Positions 7,757 through 14,699 of a stretch of 44,316 nucleotides of DNA are shown here, in pieces. Both the position numbers and the translations under genes were made by a program. The notes under the pieces are model-generated. The model saw only the letters and a list, made by a program, of their open reading frames with translations. It did not search any database and was not told the DNA's origin. The number at the start of each line of letters is the position of its first letter. Position 1 is the stretch's first letter. Source of the DNA: Ectopseudomonas toyotomiensis. GTDB taxonomy: Bacteria > Pseudomonadota > Gammaproteobacteria > Pseudomonadales > Pseudomonadaceae. The DNA is taken from assembly GCF_900115695.1 (NCBI RefSeq), contig NZ_FOXK01000018.1:1-44316 (forward strand), written 5' to 3'.

Positions 7757-8338
7757 ATGCTCCGCCTGTCCCGCAAGAACCTGCTCATCGCCCTGCTCGC
7801 CCTGTCCTGGCTGGCCGGCATGGCGCTGGCCTACCGCTGGTTCGAAACACGCTACCTGCGCACCTTCGACGAGCGCGCAGCGGTGTTCTCCGGCGCCGAA
7901 CTGCAGCTACCCACTGAACTGAGCGGCCCCGGCGCGATCCGCCTGGTGCATTTCTGGGACCCGGCCTGCCCATGCAATGTCGGCAACCAGCAGCACCTTG
8001 CCGAACTGATCGAACACTACACGCCACAAGGTGTGCAATTTCACGTCGTGCAGAAGCCCGGCAGCCAGGGCCGCCTGCCCGCCGAACTGGCCGCACTGCA
8101 ACCCATCGATGAGCTGCCCGGCAGCACCAACCTGCCAGCCAGCCCCGCGGTGGCAATCTGGGACAAACAGGGCCAGCTGGCCTACTTCGGGCCTTACAGC
8201 GAAGGCCTGGTCTGCAACTCGAGCAACAGCTTCATCGAGCCGATTCTCGAAGCCCTGGCCGCAGGGCGCCGGGTCGACGCCAGCAACACCCTGGCGGTGG
8301 GCTGCTTCTGTGAATGGTCCGCGCCGACCAGCAACTGA
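7757..8338 (+). CDS. Membrane-anchored thioredoxin-like protein (DUF6436 type)
   Basis: A 193-residue protein with an N-terminal membrane anchor or signal (LLIALLALSWLAGMALAYRW) followed by a thioredoxin-like domain. VHFWDPACPCNVGNQQHL places a Cys-Pro-Cys in the position of the thioredoxin active site, and SPAVAIWDKQGQLAYFGPY fits the cis-proline region. Further cysteines occur at LVCNSS and VGCFCEW near the end. A periplasm-facing redox or metal-binding role is inference. The start at 7757 puts the hydrophobic segment right at the N-terminus; a longer frame from 7655 is possible but would run into the divergent hydrolase leader. Confidence 0.7.
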   Translation: MLRLSRKNLLIALLALSWLAGMALAYRWFETRYLRTFDERAAVFSGAELQLPTELSGPGAIRLVHFWDPACPCNVGNQQHLAELIEHYTPQGVQFHVVQKPGSQGRLPAELAALQPIDELPGSTNLPASPAVAIWDKQGQLAYFGPYSEGLVCNSSNSFIEPILEALAAGRRVDASNTLAVGCFCEWSAPTSN

Positions 8339-8352
8339 CGAGGCCCGAGCAA

Positions 8353-8517
8353 CGTAGGGTGGGTTAGCCGCCTGTCGCGCTTACCGGTCGATTAGCCCTG
8401 TTTGACGCGGCGTAACCCACCATCGGCGCAATACGAGCCACCGCCTGGTGGGTTACGCGACGTACCACCTCCGCGGCGTTTGTCGATCCTCCTCCAGCGT
8501 CGCTAACCCACCCTACG
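8353..8517. repeat. CGTAGGGTGGGTTAG palindromic repeat (nested)
   Basis: The outer arms CGTAGGGTGGGTTAG (8353-8367) and CTAACCCACCCTACG (8503-8517) are exact reverse complements. An inner pair, CGTAACCCACCA (8411-8422) and TGGTGGGTTACG (8446-8457), is also exact. The element occupies almost the whole gap between two convergent genes. This is the largest copy of the CGTAGGG-bounded family here. Confidence 0.8.
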
Positions 8518-8525
8518 AACGCTCT

Positions 8526-9557
8526 TCAATCGCCAGTCGATCCGTGGCGCGATACCAGACCGCGCGGCGTCCCGCCCTGCCAGCGACGAAACGCGCGGTA
8601 GAACGGCGACAGCTCGGCGAAACCGCAGGCCCGCGCCACGTCGCGTACACCCAGCCCCTGATCGAGCAGGCGCAACGCGCGCAAACGGCGCACTTCATCG
8701 TGAAGCGCACGAAAGCTGCTGCCCTGCTCACTCAGCGCCCGCTGCAAGGCACTGCGGTTGCTGCCCAGAGCCTGGGCACAGGTTTCCAGGCTACAGGTCG
8801 CACTGCCCAGGTTGATCTCCAACCAGTAGCGCACCCGCGCCAACAGCTGGTTCTCCACCAACCCTGCCAACTGCTTCTCGGCTTCTTCGCTGAGCACCTC
8901 GAACAATCGCGGGCTGGCGCTGCGCGAAGGCCGCGAGAGCAGTGCACGCGGCAGAATCAGCACATCGTGCGGCCTCGAGAAACGGGGCTCGACACCCAGC
9001 AGGCGGCGATGCTCGGCAAGCTTGCGTGGCGCCCGGTGGCGAAACTCGACGCCTATCAATGGCAACTCGCCGCCAGCGGCCGACGCCAGCATCTTGCTCA
9101 GCAGCACGGCCAGGCACTCCATCTGCTGACGTAGCGAGCCAACCTGGCGATAGTTGAGATCGATCACCAGGTGCGCCTCGTCTCCCTGCTCCTGCAGTCG
9201 CGCGGCAAAACCGCCGGAGAGGATGTGCTGGAAGCGCACGAAGGCTTGCAAGCCCTGACGCAGGTCCCGAGCCGCCAGCAGCAGATAGCTGACCACATCC
9301 ATCGGCCGTGGCTGCATGACCTCGCCCAGGTGCAGGCCGATATCGGCGTCACCGCTGATGCCCTCCAGCGCCTGCCAGAAGCGCGGCGCATTGTCGTGCT
9401 CCTCGCGTGCTTCCAGCAACGGCGCCGCCAGGGCTACACCAGCATAGGCCCGACGGTAGGTGTCGGTCGGGTCGAGCCCCAGCGCCGCCAGGGCCTCGTA
9501 GAGCAGCCGGCGCAGGGTCGAGGAATGAGTGAGGGCGACGAAGGCGTTATCAGCCAT
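8526..9557 (-). CDS. AraC-family regulator (OruR/ArgR-like N-terminal domain)
   Basis: A 343-residue transcription factor. Residues about 1-200 form the arabinose-binding-like sensor domain typical of the OruR/VirS subgroup (FWQALEGISGDADIGLHLGEVM). The C-terminal 100 residues are the double helix-turn-helix of AraC proteins (ALGSNRSALQRALSEQGSSF, then VRDVARACGFAELSPFYRAF). It diverges from the acylase gene, with a striking nested dyad in between, so it probably controls itself and the acylase. The effector is unknown. A GGA motif lies six bases before the ATG. Confidence 0.88.
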   Translation of the reverse strand: MADNAFVALTHSSTLRRLLYEALAALGLDPTDTYRRAYAGVALAAPLLEAREEHDNAPRFWQALEGISGDADIGLHLGEVMQPRPMDVVSYLLLAARDLRQGLQAFVRFQHILSGGFAARLQEQGDEAHLVIDLNYRQVGSLRQQMECLAVLLSKMLASAAGGELPLIGVEFRHRAPRKLAEHRRLLGVEPRFSRPHDVLILPRALLSRPSRSASPRLFEVLSEEAEKQLAGLVENQLLARVRYWLEINLGSATCSLETCAQALGSNRSALQRALSEQGSSFRALHDEVRRLRALRLLDQGLGVRDVARACGFAELSPFYRAFRRWQGGTPRGLVSRHGSTGD

Positions 9558-9574
9558 GGCGGTTCCGGGCAGCT

Positions 9575-9613
9575 ATTGACCATAGACTTTCAGTCTTGAG
9601 GCATATGGTCAAT
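9575..9613. promoter_or_regulatory. 39-bp nested dyad, probable operator of the AraC regulator
   Basis: The outer arms ATTGACCATA (9575-9584) and TATGGTCAAT (9604-9613) are exact reverse complements. Inside, AGACT (9584-9588) and AGTCT (9592-9596) form a second exact dyad around TTC. Each outer arm contains TTGACC, a possible -35 element, one facing each divergent gene. The position between regulator and acylase gene suggests joint control. Confidence 0.6.
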
Positions 9614-9677
9614 GCCGACACCCGAGCGCCTGAGCAAAATGCCCGCACGCTTGCTCCACAACAATAAGGATCGCTGG

Positions 9678-12056
9678 ATGAAACGTTCCCTGACCGCCCT
9701 TGCGCTGGTGATTGCAGCCGCTGCTGGCGGCCTGACCTGGTACCTGCATGACAAGCAACCGCAACGCGATGGCGAGTTGGTACTCGGCGCGCTGCAGGCG
9801 CCGGTCACGGTCGATTACGACGAACGCGGCGTGCCGCACATCCGCGCCGAGAATGAAGCGGACATGTACCGCGCCCTCGGTTTCGTCCACGCCCAGGATC
9901 GCCTGTTCCAGATGGAGCTGCTGCGGCGCCTGGCGCGCGGCGAACTGGCCGAAGTGCTCGGAGAAAAGCTGGTGCCCACCGACCGCCTGTTCCGCACCCT
10001 GGAAATAGGCCGCCACGCCGATGCCTACGCCGCCAGTCTGGAAGCCAACAGTCCGTCCACCCAGGCGCTGCAGCACTATCTCGAGGGGGTCAACCAGTAC
10101 CAGGCCAGCCGCCCAGGTCCGCTGGAGTTCGACCTGCTGGGCATCGAGCCACGCCCTTTCACCATGGCCGATACGCTCAGCATCGCTGGCTACATGGCCT
10201 ACAGCTTCGCCGCGGCCCTGCGCACCGAACCGGTGATGACCCATATCCGTGACGCCCTGGGTGCGGACTATCTCGAGTTGTTCGATCTCGACTGGCATCC
10301 GCAGGGCGTGCTCGGCACCTCCCTGGCCGCAGGCGACTGGCAGGATCTTTCCGCCCTCGCTCAACTCAGCAACAGCGCCCTGGAGGGCACCGGCCTGCCA
10401 CAGTTCGAGGGCAGCAACGCCTGGGCTGTTTCCGGCAGCCGCACCGCCAGCGGCAAGCCACTGCTGGCCGGTGACCCGCACATTCGTTTCTCGCTGCCGG
10501 CGGTCTGGTACGAGGCGCACCTGCAGGCGCCCGGCTATGAACTGTATGGCTACCACCACGCGTTGATCCCCAGCGCCATGCTCGGCCACAATCGCGACTT
10601 CGCCTGGAGCCTGACCATGTTCCAGAACGACGACCTCGACCTGATCGCCGAGCGCGTCAATCCGGATAACGCCAACCAGGTCTGGTACCAGGGCAACTGG
10701 GTCGACCTCGAACAGCGTACGGAAACCATCCGGGTCAAAGGTGCCGAGCCGGTGCAGATTACCCTGCGCCGCTCGCCGCACGGGCCGATCATCAACGATG
10801 CCCTGGGCCAGACCAGCGGCAACACGCCGATCGCCATGTGGTGGGCCTTCCTCGAAACCGACAACCCGATGCTCGACGCCTTCTACCAACTGGGCCGCGC
10901 CGACAGCCTGGACAAGGCCCGCGCCGCCGTCGAGAAGATCGAAGCACCCGGCCTCAATGTGCTCTGGGCCAGTGCCAGCGGTGATATTGGCTGGTGGGCC
11001 GCCGCCAAGCTGCCGCTGCGCCCGACCGGGGTCAATCCGACCTTCATTCTCGATGGCGCCAGCGGTAACGCGGACAAGCTCGGCTATCACCCCTTCAGCG
11101 CCAACCCGCAGGAAGAGAACCCGGAGCGCGGCTACATCCTCTCGGCCAACTACCAGCCCGTACCGGCCAGCGGCATCGAAATTCCCGGTTACTACAACCT
11201 GCCTGATCGCGGTCAGCGCCTGAACCAGCGCCTGAGCGACGCCTCGGTGAAGTGGGATACGCAGAACAGCCAGGCGCTGCAGCTCGACCCCGGTACCGGC
11301 TATGGGCCGCGCCTGCTGGCGCCGATCCTCGACGAGCTGCGAGCGGCAGCGACGACCGATGAGGAGCGCGCACTGGCGGAACAACTGGCCAAGTGGAATG
11401 GCGACCACACACTCGATTCCGTGGCCGCCACCCTGTTCAATCAGCTGACCTATCAGCTTGCCCGCGAAGCCATGGCCGACGAGCTGGGTGAGGTGTTCTT
11501 CGACAGCCTGCTGCAAACCCGCGTGCTCGACACTGCCCTGCCACGCCTGACCGCCAATGCCGACTCGCCTTGGTGGAATCGCCAGGGCAGCGAGCAACGC
11601 GAAAGCCGCGCACAGATCGTCGCCGACGCCTGGCGCGCCAGCCTGACGCATCTACGCAGCGTGCTCGGCAATGATGTCGATGCCTGGAACTGGGGCCGCG
11701 GTCATACCCTCACGCATCAGCACGCACTTGGTCAGCAGCAGCCGCTGACCTGGCTGCTGAACGTCGGCCCGTTTGCCGCACCAGGCGGCCATGAAACACC
11801 GAACAACCTCTCGCACAAGGTTGGCCCGGCGCCCTGGCCCGTGGTCTATGGCCCATCGACCCGACGACTGGTCGACCTGGCCGATGCCGACAAGGCGCTG
11901 GGTGGCATTCCCGTCGGCCAGAGCGGCGTGCCGTTCGACGCGCATTACGGCGATCAAGCGGCGCCCCATGTGGCCGGCAAGTATCAGCCACAGCACCTGA
12001 GCGAAGCCGACGTCAAAGCCAACAGCCAGGGCACGCTGAAACTGCTGCCACGCTGA
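9678..12056 (+). CDS. hacB: Penicillin acylase family Ntn-hydrolase, probable AHL acylase (HacB-like)
   Basis: A 792-residue precursor with a signal/anchor (RSLTALALVIAAAAGGLTWYL), exported to the periplasm. It is an N-terminal nucleophile hydrolase: the family's autoprocessing site precedes Ser246 in GSNAWAVSGSRTASG, which would become the first residue of the beta chain. The alpha part contains VDYDERGVPHIRAENEADMYRALGFVHAQDRLFQMEL, here broken only by convention, and the beta part contains GDPHI and HNRDFAWSLT. P. aeruginosa PA0305 (HacB), which has similar neighbours, degrades acyl-homoserine lactones; the same activity here is inference, and beta-lactam or other amide substrates are possible. 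AAGGA before 9678 supports the start. Divergent from an AraC regulator. Confidence 0.8.
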   Translation: MKRSLTALALVIAAAAGGLTWYLHDKQPQRDGELVLGALQAPVTVDYDERGVPHIRAENEADMYRALGFVHAQDRLFQMELLRRLARGELAEVLGEKLVPTDRLFRTLEIGRHADAYAASLEANSPSTQALQHYLEGVNQYQASRPGPLEFDLLGIEPRPFTMADTLSIAGYMAYSFAAALRTEPVMTHIRDALGADYLELFDLDWHPQGVLGTSLAAGDWQDLSALAQLSNSALEGTGLPQFEGSNAWAVSGSRTASGKPLLAGDPHIRFSLPAVWYEAHLQAPGYELYGYHHALIPSAMLGHNRDFAWSLTMFQNDDLDLIAERVNPDNANQVWYQGNWVDLEQRTETIRVKGAEPVQITLRRSPHGPIINDALGQTSGNTPIAMWWAFLETDNPMLDAFYQLGRADSLDKARAAVEKIEAPGLNVLWASASGDIGWWAAAKLPLRPTGVNPTFILDGASGNADKLGYHPFSANPQEENPERGYILSANYQPVPASGIEIPGYYNLPDRGQRLNQRLSDASVKWDTQNSQALQLDPGTGYGPRLLAPILDELRAAATTDEERALAEQLAKWNGDHTLDSVAATLFNQLTYQLAREAMADELGEVFFDSLLQTRVLDTALPRLTANADSPWWNRQGSEQRESRAQIVADAWRASLTHLRSVLGNDVDAWNWGRGHTLTHQHALGQQQPLTWLLNVGPFAAPGGHETPNNLSHKVGPAPWPVVYGPSTRRLVDLADADKALGGIPVGQSGVPFDAHYGDQAAPHVAGKYQPQHLSEADVKANSQGTLKLLPR

Positions 12057-12083
12057 ACAACCATCCAGCGCCCTAGAACAGCG

Positions 12084-12120
12084 TGGTGCGTCATCGGTGC
12101 ATCACGCTGCACGCTGGTGC
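12084..12120. promoter_or_regulatory. Candidate NtrC half-site array (enhancer)
   Basis: Three direct GGTGC motifs at 12085, 12096 and 12116 (two as TGGTGC) are spaced 11 and 20 bp apart, which is close to one and two helical turns. TGGTGC is the NtrC half-site. The array lies roughly 115-150 bp upstream of the expected start of the sigma-54 transcript at 12234, a usual enhancer distance. None forms the classical GCAC-N7-GTGC palindrome, so this is tentative. Confidence 0.4.
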
Positions 12121-12206
12121 ACCGCGGCGCCGCAACTGGCGCCGCAGCCCTCGCCCGTGGGCCTCAATCCCAGCGAAATAGCACCTTCCCGCTCCGGTAA
12201 TAAAAT

Positions 12207-12222
12207 TGGCACACGCCCTGCA
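12207..12222 (+). promoter_or_regulatory. Sigma-54 promoter of nrsZ
   Basis: TGGCAC-N5-CTGCA with GG at 12208-12209 and GC at 12220-12221, exactly ten bases between them (the -24/-12 pattern). It is preceded by TT and an A/T-rich run (TAATAAAAT). Transcription would start about 12 bases after the GC, near 12233-12235, just before the first 48-bp repeat. Confidence 0.85.
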
Positions 12223-12240
12223 TATGCTAAGGCAATCCCA

Positions 12241-12288
12241 GTTTCGGGGACCTTGGTACAGGCAGGCCGGGGAATCCCCTTCTTTATT
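12241..12288 (+). repeat. 48-bp direct repeat, NrsZ module copy 1
   Basis: Identical over 48 bases to 12350-12397. It contains GGGGA (12246-12250), GGGGA (12269-12273) and TCCCC (12275-12279), so two alternative short pairings are possible, plus CCT/AGG around TGGTAC. It ends in the T-rich TTCTTTATT. Confidence 0.95.
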
Positions 12289-12349
12289 CGACGCCACCGC
12301 GCGTCATGTGTAACGCGCCGCTGCTCTGCCAATGAGCACGGCGCCACCC

Positions 12350-12397
12350 GTTTCGGGGACCTTGGTACAGGCAGGCCGGGGAATCCCCTTCTTTATT
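12350..12397 (+). repeat. 48-bp direct repeat, NrsZ module copy 2 and probable terminator
   Basis: Exact copy of 12241-12288. The last five bases overlap the stop codon (12393-12395) and the adjoining codon of the minus-strand gene. With GGGGAATCCCC followed by TTCTTTATTT it most likely also ends the small RNA. Confidence 0.95.
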
Positions 12398-12848
12398 TGG
12401 GACGCAGCGTCAGGCGCGCCCGCCAACGTCCATCCTCTTGCGCACCGCGCCACTCCCCGTCCAGCGGGCGGGGTGACACCAGCACCAGCAGCAGATCCCG
12501 TCCGTCGCGCTCCACGCGCCAGTTCACCAGCCCCAGCGGCAGTTTCAATTGTCCCTCACGCACACGCCCGTAGGCATCCTCGTAGCGATACACCAGGGCG
12601 CCGTCGACATGTTCGGCCTGCGCCTGCGGCTCACGATTGAACCAGAGCTGTAGTCCCTGCTCCCAGGCCTCGGCATCCTCGATACGCAGACGTGGTGGAT
12701 CGAACACCCGGCCGATCATCATGCCGACGAGAAAGGCGATCAGCATCACCGATGCCACGAAACGCCAGCGCAAACGCGGCCGTGGATCTTCTGGCGGCGT
12801 AGAATGGCGCTCGTCCCAGCGCTCGGAGTGTTGCATGTTCCACGTCAT
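12393..12848 (-). CDS. Small membrane-anchored protein of unknown function (PA5126-like)
   Basis: 151 residues: a short charged N-terminus, one membrane helix (WRFVASVMLIAFLVGMMIG, about residues 28-46), then a soluble domain rich in charged residues, probably periplasmic. No family function is recognised. ATG at 12848 sits directly behind AGAGG; ATG at 12836 has the same AGAGG ten bases upstream and shares its CATG with the start codon of the divergent trmL. The gene converges with nrsZ, whose terminator overlaps its stop codon. Confidence 0.7.
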   Translation of the reverse strand: MTWNMQHSERWDERHSTPPEDPRPRLRWRFVASVMLIAFLVGMMIGRVFDPPRLRIEDAEAWEQGLQLWFNREPQAQAEHVDGALVYRYEDAYGRVREGQLKLPLGLVNWRVERDGRDLLLVLVSPRPLDGEWRGAQEDGRWRARLTLRPK

Positions 12849-13299
12849 CCTCTTTCAACCGGAAATTCCGCCCAATACCGGCAACATTATCAGGCTGTGC
12901 GCCAACAGCGGCTGCCAGCTGCACCTGATCGAGCCGCTGGGCTTCGAACTGGACGACAAGCGCCTGCGTCGGGCCGGCCTGGATTATCACGAATACGCCA
13001 CCCTCAAGCGCCACCCGGACCTGCAGAGCTGCCTCGACAGCCTTGGCCAGCCGCGCCTGTTCGCCTTCACCACCAAGGGCTCGCAGCCGTTCCACGAGAT
13101 CGCCTACCAGCCCGGCGACGCGTTTCTGTTCGGCCCGGAAAGCCGTGGCCTGCCCGAGGACGTACGTAACGCGCTACCGCCGGAGCAGCGCGTACGCCTG
13201 CCGATGCGCGCCGGTTGCCGCAGCCTGAACCTGTCCAACACCGTGGCGGTGACCGTGTACGAGGCCTGGCGGCAGAACGGCTTCGCTGGCGCCGACTAA
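12835..13299 (+). CDS. trmL: tRNA (cytidine(34)-2'-O)-methyltransferase TrmL
   Basis: A 154-residue SPOUT-class methyltransferase that 2'-O-methylates the wobble base of leucine tRNAs. It begins MFHVILFQPEIPPNTGNIIRLC, as YibK/TrmL proteins do. The trefoil-knot SAM-binding motifs are present (FLFGPESRGLP, then MRAGCRSLNLSNTVAV). Length is normal. GGAG six bases before 12835 fixes the start, and the frame upstream of it is non-coding. Followed by a strong bidirectional terminator. The cluster trmL / secB-grxC-rhodanese / gpmI-envC is also known from E. coli. Confidence 0.95.
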   Translation: MFHVILFQPEIPPNTGNIIRLCANSGCQLHLIEPLGFELDDKRLRRAGLDYHEYATLKRHPDLQSCLDSLGQPRLFAFTTKGSQPFHEIAYQPGDAFLFGPESRGLPEDVRNALPPEQRVRLPMRAGCRSLNLSNTVAVTVYEAWRQNGFAGAD

Positions 13300-13315
13300 G
13301 GCCGCGAGCGGACAC

Positions 13316-13342
13316 AAAAAAGCGCCCCGAGGGGCGCTTTTT
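13316..13342. terminator. Bidirectional terminator between trmL and secB
   Basis: An A-run, AGCGCCC, a CGAG loop, GGGCGCT and a T-run. The symmetric structure serves the two convergent genes. Confidence 0.9.
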
Positions 13343-13362
13343 CACGCAGCTGAACCGAGCAC

Positions 13363-13848
13363 TTAGTGAGCAGTGGTTTCGCCGGCTTGCTGCATGCGCT
13401 GCAGCTCCTGGGCGTACAGCGCGTCGAAGTTCACCGGCGACAGCATCAGGGCCGGGAACGAGCCACGGATCACCAGGCTGTCCAGCGCTTCACGGGCGTA
13501 CGGGAACAGGATGTTCGGGCAGAAGGCACCGAGGGTGTGGCTCATCGAGGCAGCGTCCAGCCCCTTGATCAGGAAGATGCCGGCCTGCTGTACTTCAGCG
13601 ATGAAGGCGACTTCTTCGCCGTTCTTGACTGTCACCGACAGGGTCAGCACCACTTCGTGGAAGTCGCCCTCCAGGGCCTTCTGGCGGGTGTTCAGATCCA
13701 GACCGACGCTCGGCGTCCACTCCTGACGGAAGATTTCCGGGCTCTTCGGCGCTTCGAAGGACAGGTCCTTGACGTAGATGCGCTGCAGGGAAAATTGCGG
13801 ATTCTGCGAATCGGCAGCGGCTGCGCCGCTGTTGGCTTGCTCGGTCAT
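13363..13848 (-). CDS. secB: Protein-export chaperone SecB
   Basis: A 161-residue tetrameric cytoplasmic chaperone that keeps preproteins unfolded and hands them to SecA. It reads FSLQRIYVKDLSFEAPKSP, the family's signature start, and later FPYAREALDSLVIRGSFPALMLSPVNFDALY. The real start is MTEQANSG at 13848; the frame extends further upstream but overlaps grxC. Last gene of the rhodanese-grxC-secB unit, 28 bp after grxC, ending at the shared terminator. Confidence 0.97.
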   Translation of the reverse strand: MTEQANSGAAAADSQNPQFSLQRIYVKDLSFEAPKSPEIFRQEWTPSVGLDLNTRQKALEGDFHEVVLTLSVTVKNGEEVAFIAEVQQAGIFLIKGLDAASMSHTLGAFCPNILFPYAREALDSLVIRGSFPALMLSPVNFDALYAQELQRMQQAGETTAH

Positions 13849-13876
13849 GGCGTTTGCCTTCCTTAACGTTGAGGTT

Positions 13877-14137
13877 TCAAGCGGGGCTCTGCAGCAGGGC
13901 GTCGAGCTTGCCGGCGCGCTCCAGGGCATAGAGGTCGTCACAGCCACCCACATGGGTGCTGCCGATCCAGATTTGCGGCACCGAGGTGCGGCCGGCCTTG
14001 CGGGTCATCTCCGCGCGGATGGCCGGCTGACCGTCGACGCGAATTTCCTCGAAGTCCACCCCTTTGCTGGCCAGCAGTTGCTTGGCGCGCATGCAGTAGG
14101 GGCACCAGTCGCTGGAGTAGACGACCACGCTGGTCAT
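13877..14137 (-). CDS. grxC: Glutaredoxin 3
   Basis: An 86-residue glutathione-dependent disulfide reductase. The dithiol active site CPYC is at residues 12-15, with the cis-proline in TSVPQI and the glutathione-binding GGCDDL after it. Its ATG comes one base after the stop of the rhodanese gene, so the two are almost certainly translated from one message. Chromosomal order rhodanese-grxC-secB is as in E. coli. Confidence 0.95.
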   Translation of the reverse strand: MTSVVVYSSDWCPYCMRAKQLLASKGVDFEEIRVDGQPAIRAEMTRKAGRTSVPQIWIGSTHVGGCDDLYALERAGKLDALLQSPA

Positions 14138-14138
14138 G

Positions 14139-14552
14139 TCACTTCACCAGCGGCAGGTTGTCGCCGCGCCAGGTGGCGATGCCACCGGACAGCTTGGCGG
14201 CGGTAAAACCGGCTTTCTTCAGCTCGCGGGCGACGCTGCCGGCATGCTGACCCATGGCGTCGACGACGACGATGGTCTTGGCCTTGTGCTTTTCCAGCTC
14301 GGCGACACGTGCCACCACCTTGTCGTAAGGGATGTGCAGCGAATCGACGATATGTCCGGCGGAGAAGTCCTTCTGCGCGCGCACGTCGAGCACAACGCCC
14401 TTGTCGCTGTTGACCAGCGCGGTGAGCTCGCGGCTCGACAGGCTCTGCCCGCCCTTGCGCATTTCGGTGACGATCAGCAACACCAGCAGAACGGCGAACA
14501 TTCCACTCAGTACGTAGTGGTTGATGATGAATTCAATCAGGTTGGCGAACAT
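14139..14552 (-). CDS. Membrane-anchored rhodanese-like protein (YibN type) without catalytic cysteine
   Basis: 137 residues. An N-terminal membrane helix (YVLSGMFAVLLVLLIVTEM) is followed by a rhodanese domain (VVLDVRAQKDFSAGHI, then GFTAAKLSGGIATWRGDNLPLV). Where active sulfurtransferases have a cysteine loop, this protein reads VVVDAMGQHAGSVA with no cysteine anywhere in the domain, so it should not transfer sulfur. E. coli YibN shows a similar replacement there. It leads the operon with grxC and secB, which suggests a link to membrane protein biogenesis or envelope redox work (inference). Confidence 0.85.
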   Translation of the reverse strand: MFANLIEFIINHYVLSGMFAVLLVLLIVTEMRKGGQSLSSRELTALVNSDKGVVLDVRAQKDFSAGHIVDSLHIPYDKVVARVAELEKHKAKTIVVVDAMGQHAGSVARELKKAGFTAAKLSGGIATWRGDNLPLVK

Positions 14553-14699
14553 CTATATGGCCCAGGACGGTAAAATGCCGGCCAGTATACACAGCCCCAC
14601 AGGTCGGCCAAACCCCGTCTGGCAGTGACGCGCCAGGCGCTTGGCCCTAAAATGCCGGGCTGTTTCATTGCCCCCTCAGACGCAGAGCGAGCCAGTTCA

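Larger units (their letters stand above)
12234..12400 (+). ncRNA. nrsZ: NrsZ nitrogen-regulated small RNA (two-module form)
   Basis: A roughly 165-nt non-coding RNA inferred from a sigma-54 promoter at 12207-12222, two exact 48-bp modules 109 bp apart, and an intrinsic-terminator-like end (GGCCGGGGAATCCCC followed by TTCTTTATTT). In P. aeruginosa NrsZ is made under nitrogen limitation through NtrBC and RpoN, is processed into similar short modules, and promotes rhamnolipid production through rhlA (established). It lies there next to PA5126, and here also next to the PA5126-like gene, trmL and secB. Between the modules a stem GCGCGT-N8-ACGCGC (12300-12319) could separate processed units. Its 3' end runs into the stop codon of the convergent gene. 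Confidence 0.8.

Noticed and set aside
8353..8517. Long palindrome considered as an insertion-sequence end or remnant
   Set aside because: Both arms are present within 165 bp, there is no transposase fragment, and similar elements recur. A dispersed palindromic repeat fits better.
9609..11651. A 680-codon open frame on the minus strand
   Set aside because: Fully antisense to the acylase gene. Composition (many Gly, Gln, Val, Ala) is typical of a shadow frame.
12084..12120. A classical NtrC palindrome GCAC-N7-GTGC
   Set aside because: I looked for it base by base upstream of nrsZ and found only direct half-sites, so I list it only as a tentative array.
12091..12347. Minus-strand frames across the nrsZ region
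   Set aside because: They consist mostly of the repeat translated in two frames (EGDSPACLYQGPRNW and KGIPRPACTKVPETG), as expected of spurious frames over a non-coding repeat.
12241..12397. Two identical 48-bp repeats considered as a CRISPR array
   Set aside because: Only two copies, a single 61-bp spacer, no cas genes, and a sigma-54 promoter directly ahead. A small RNA explains the structure.
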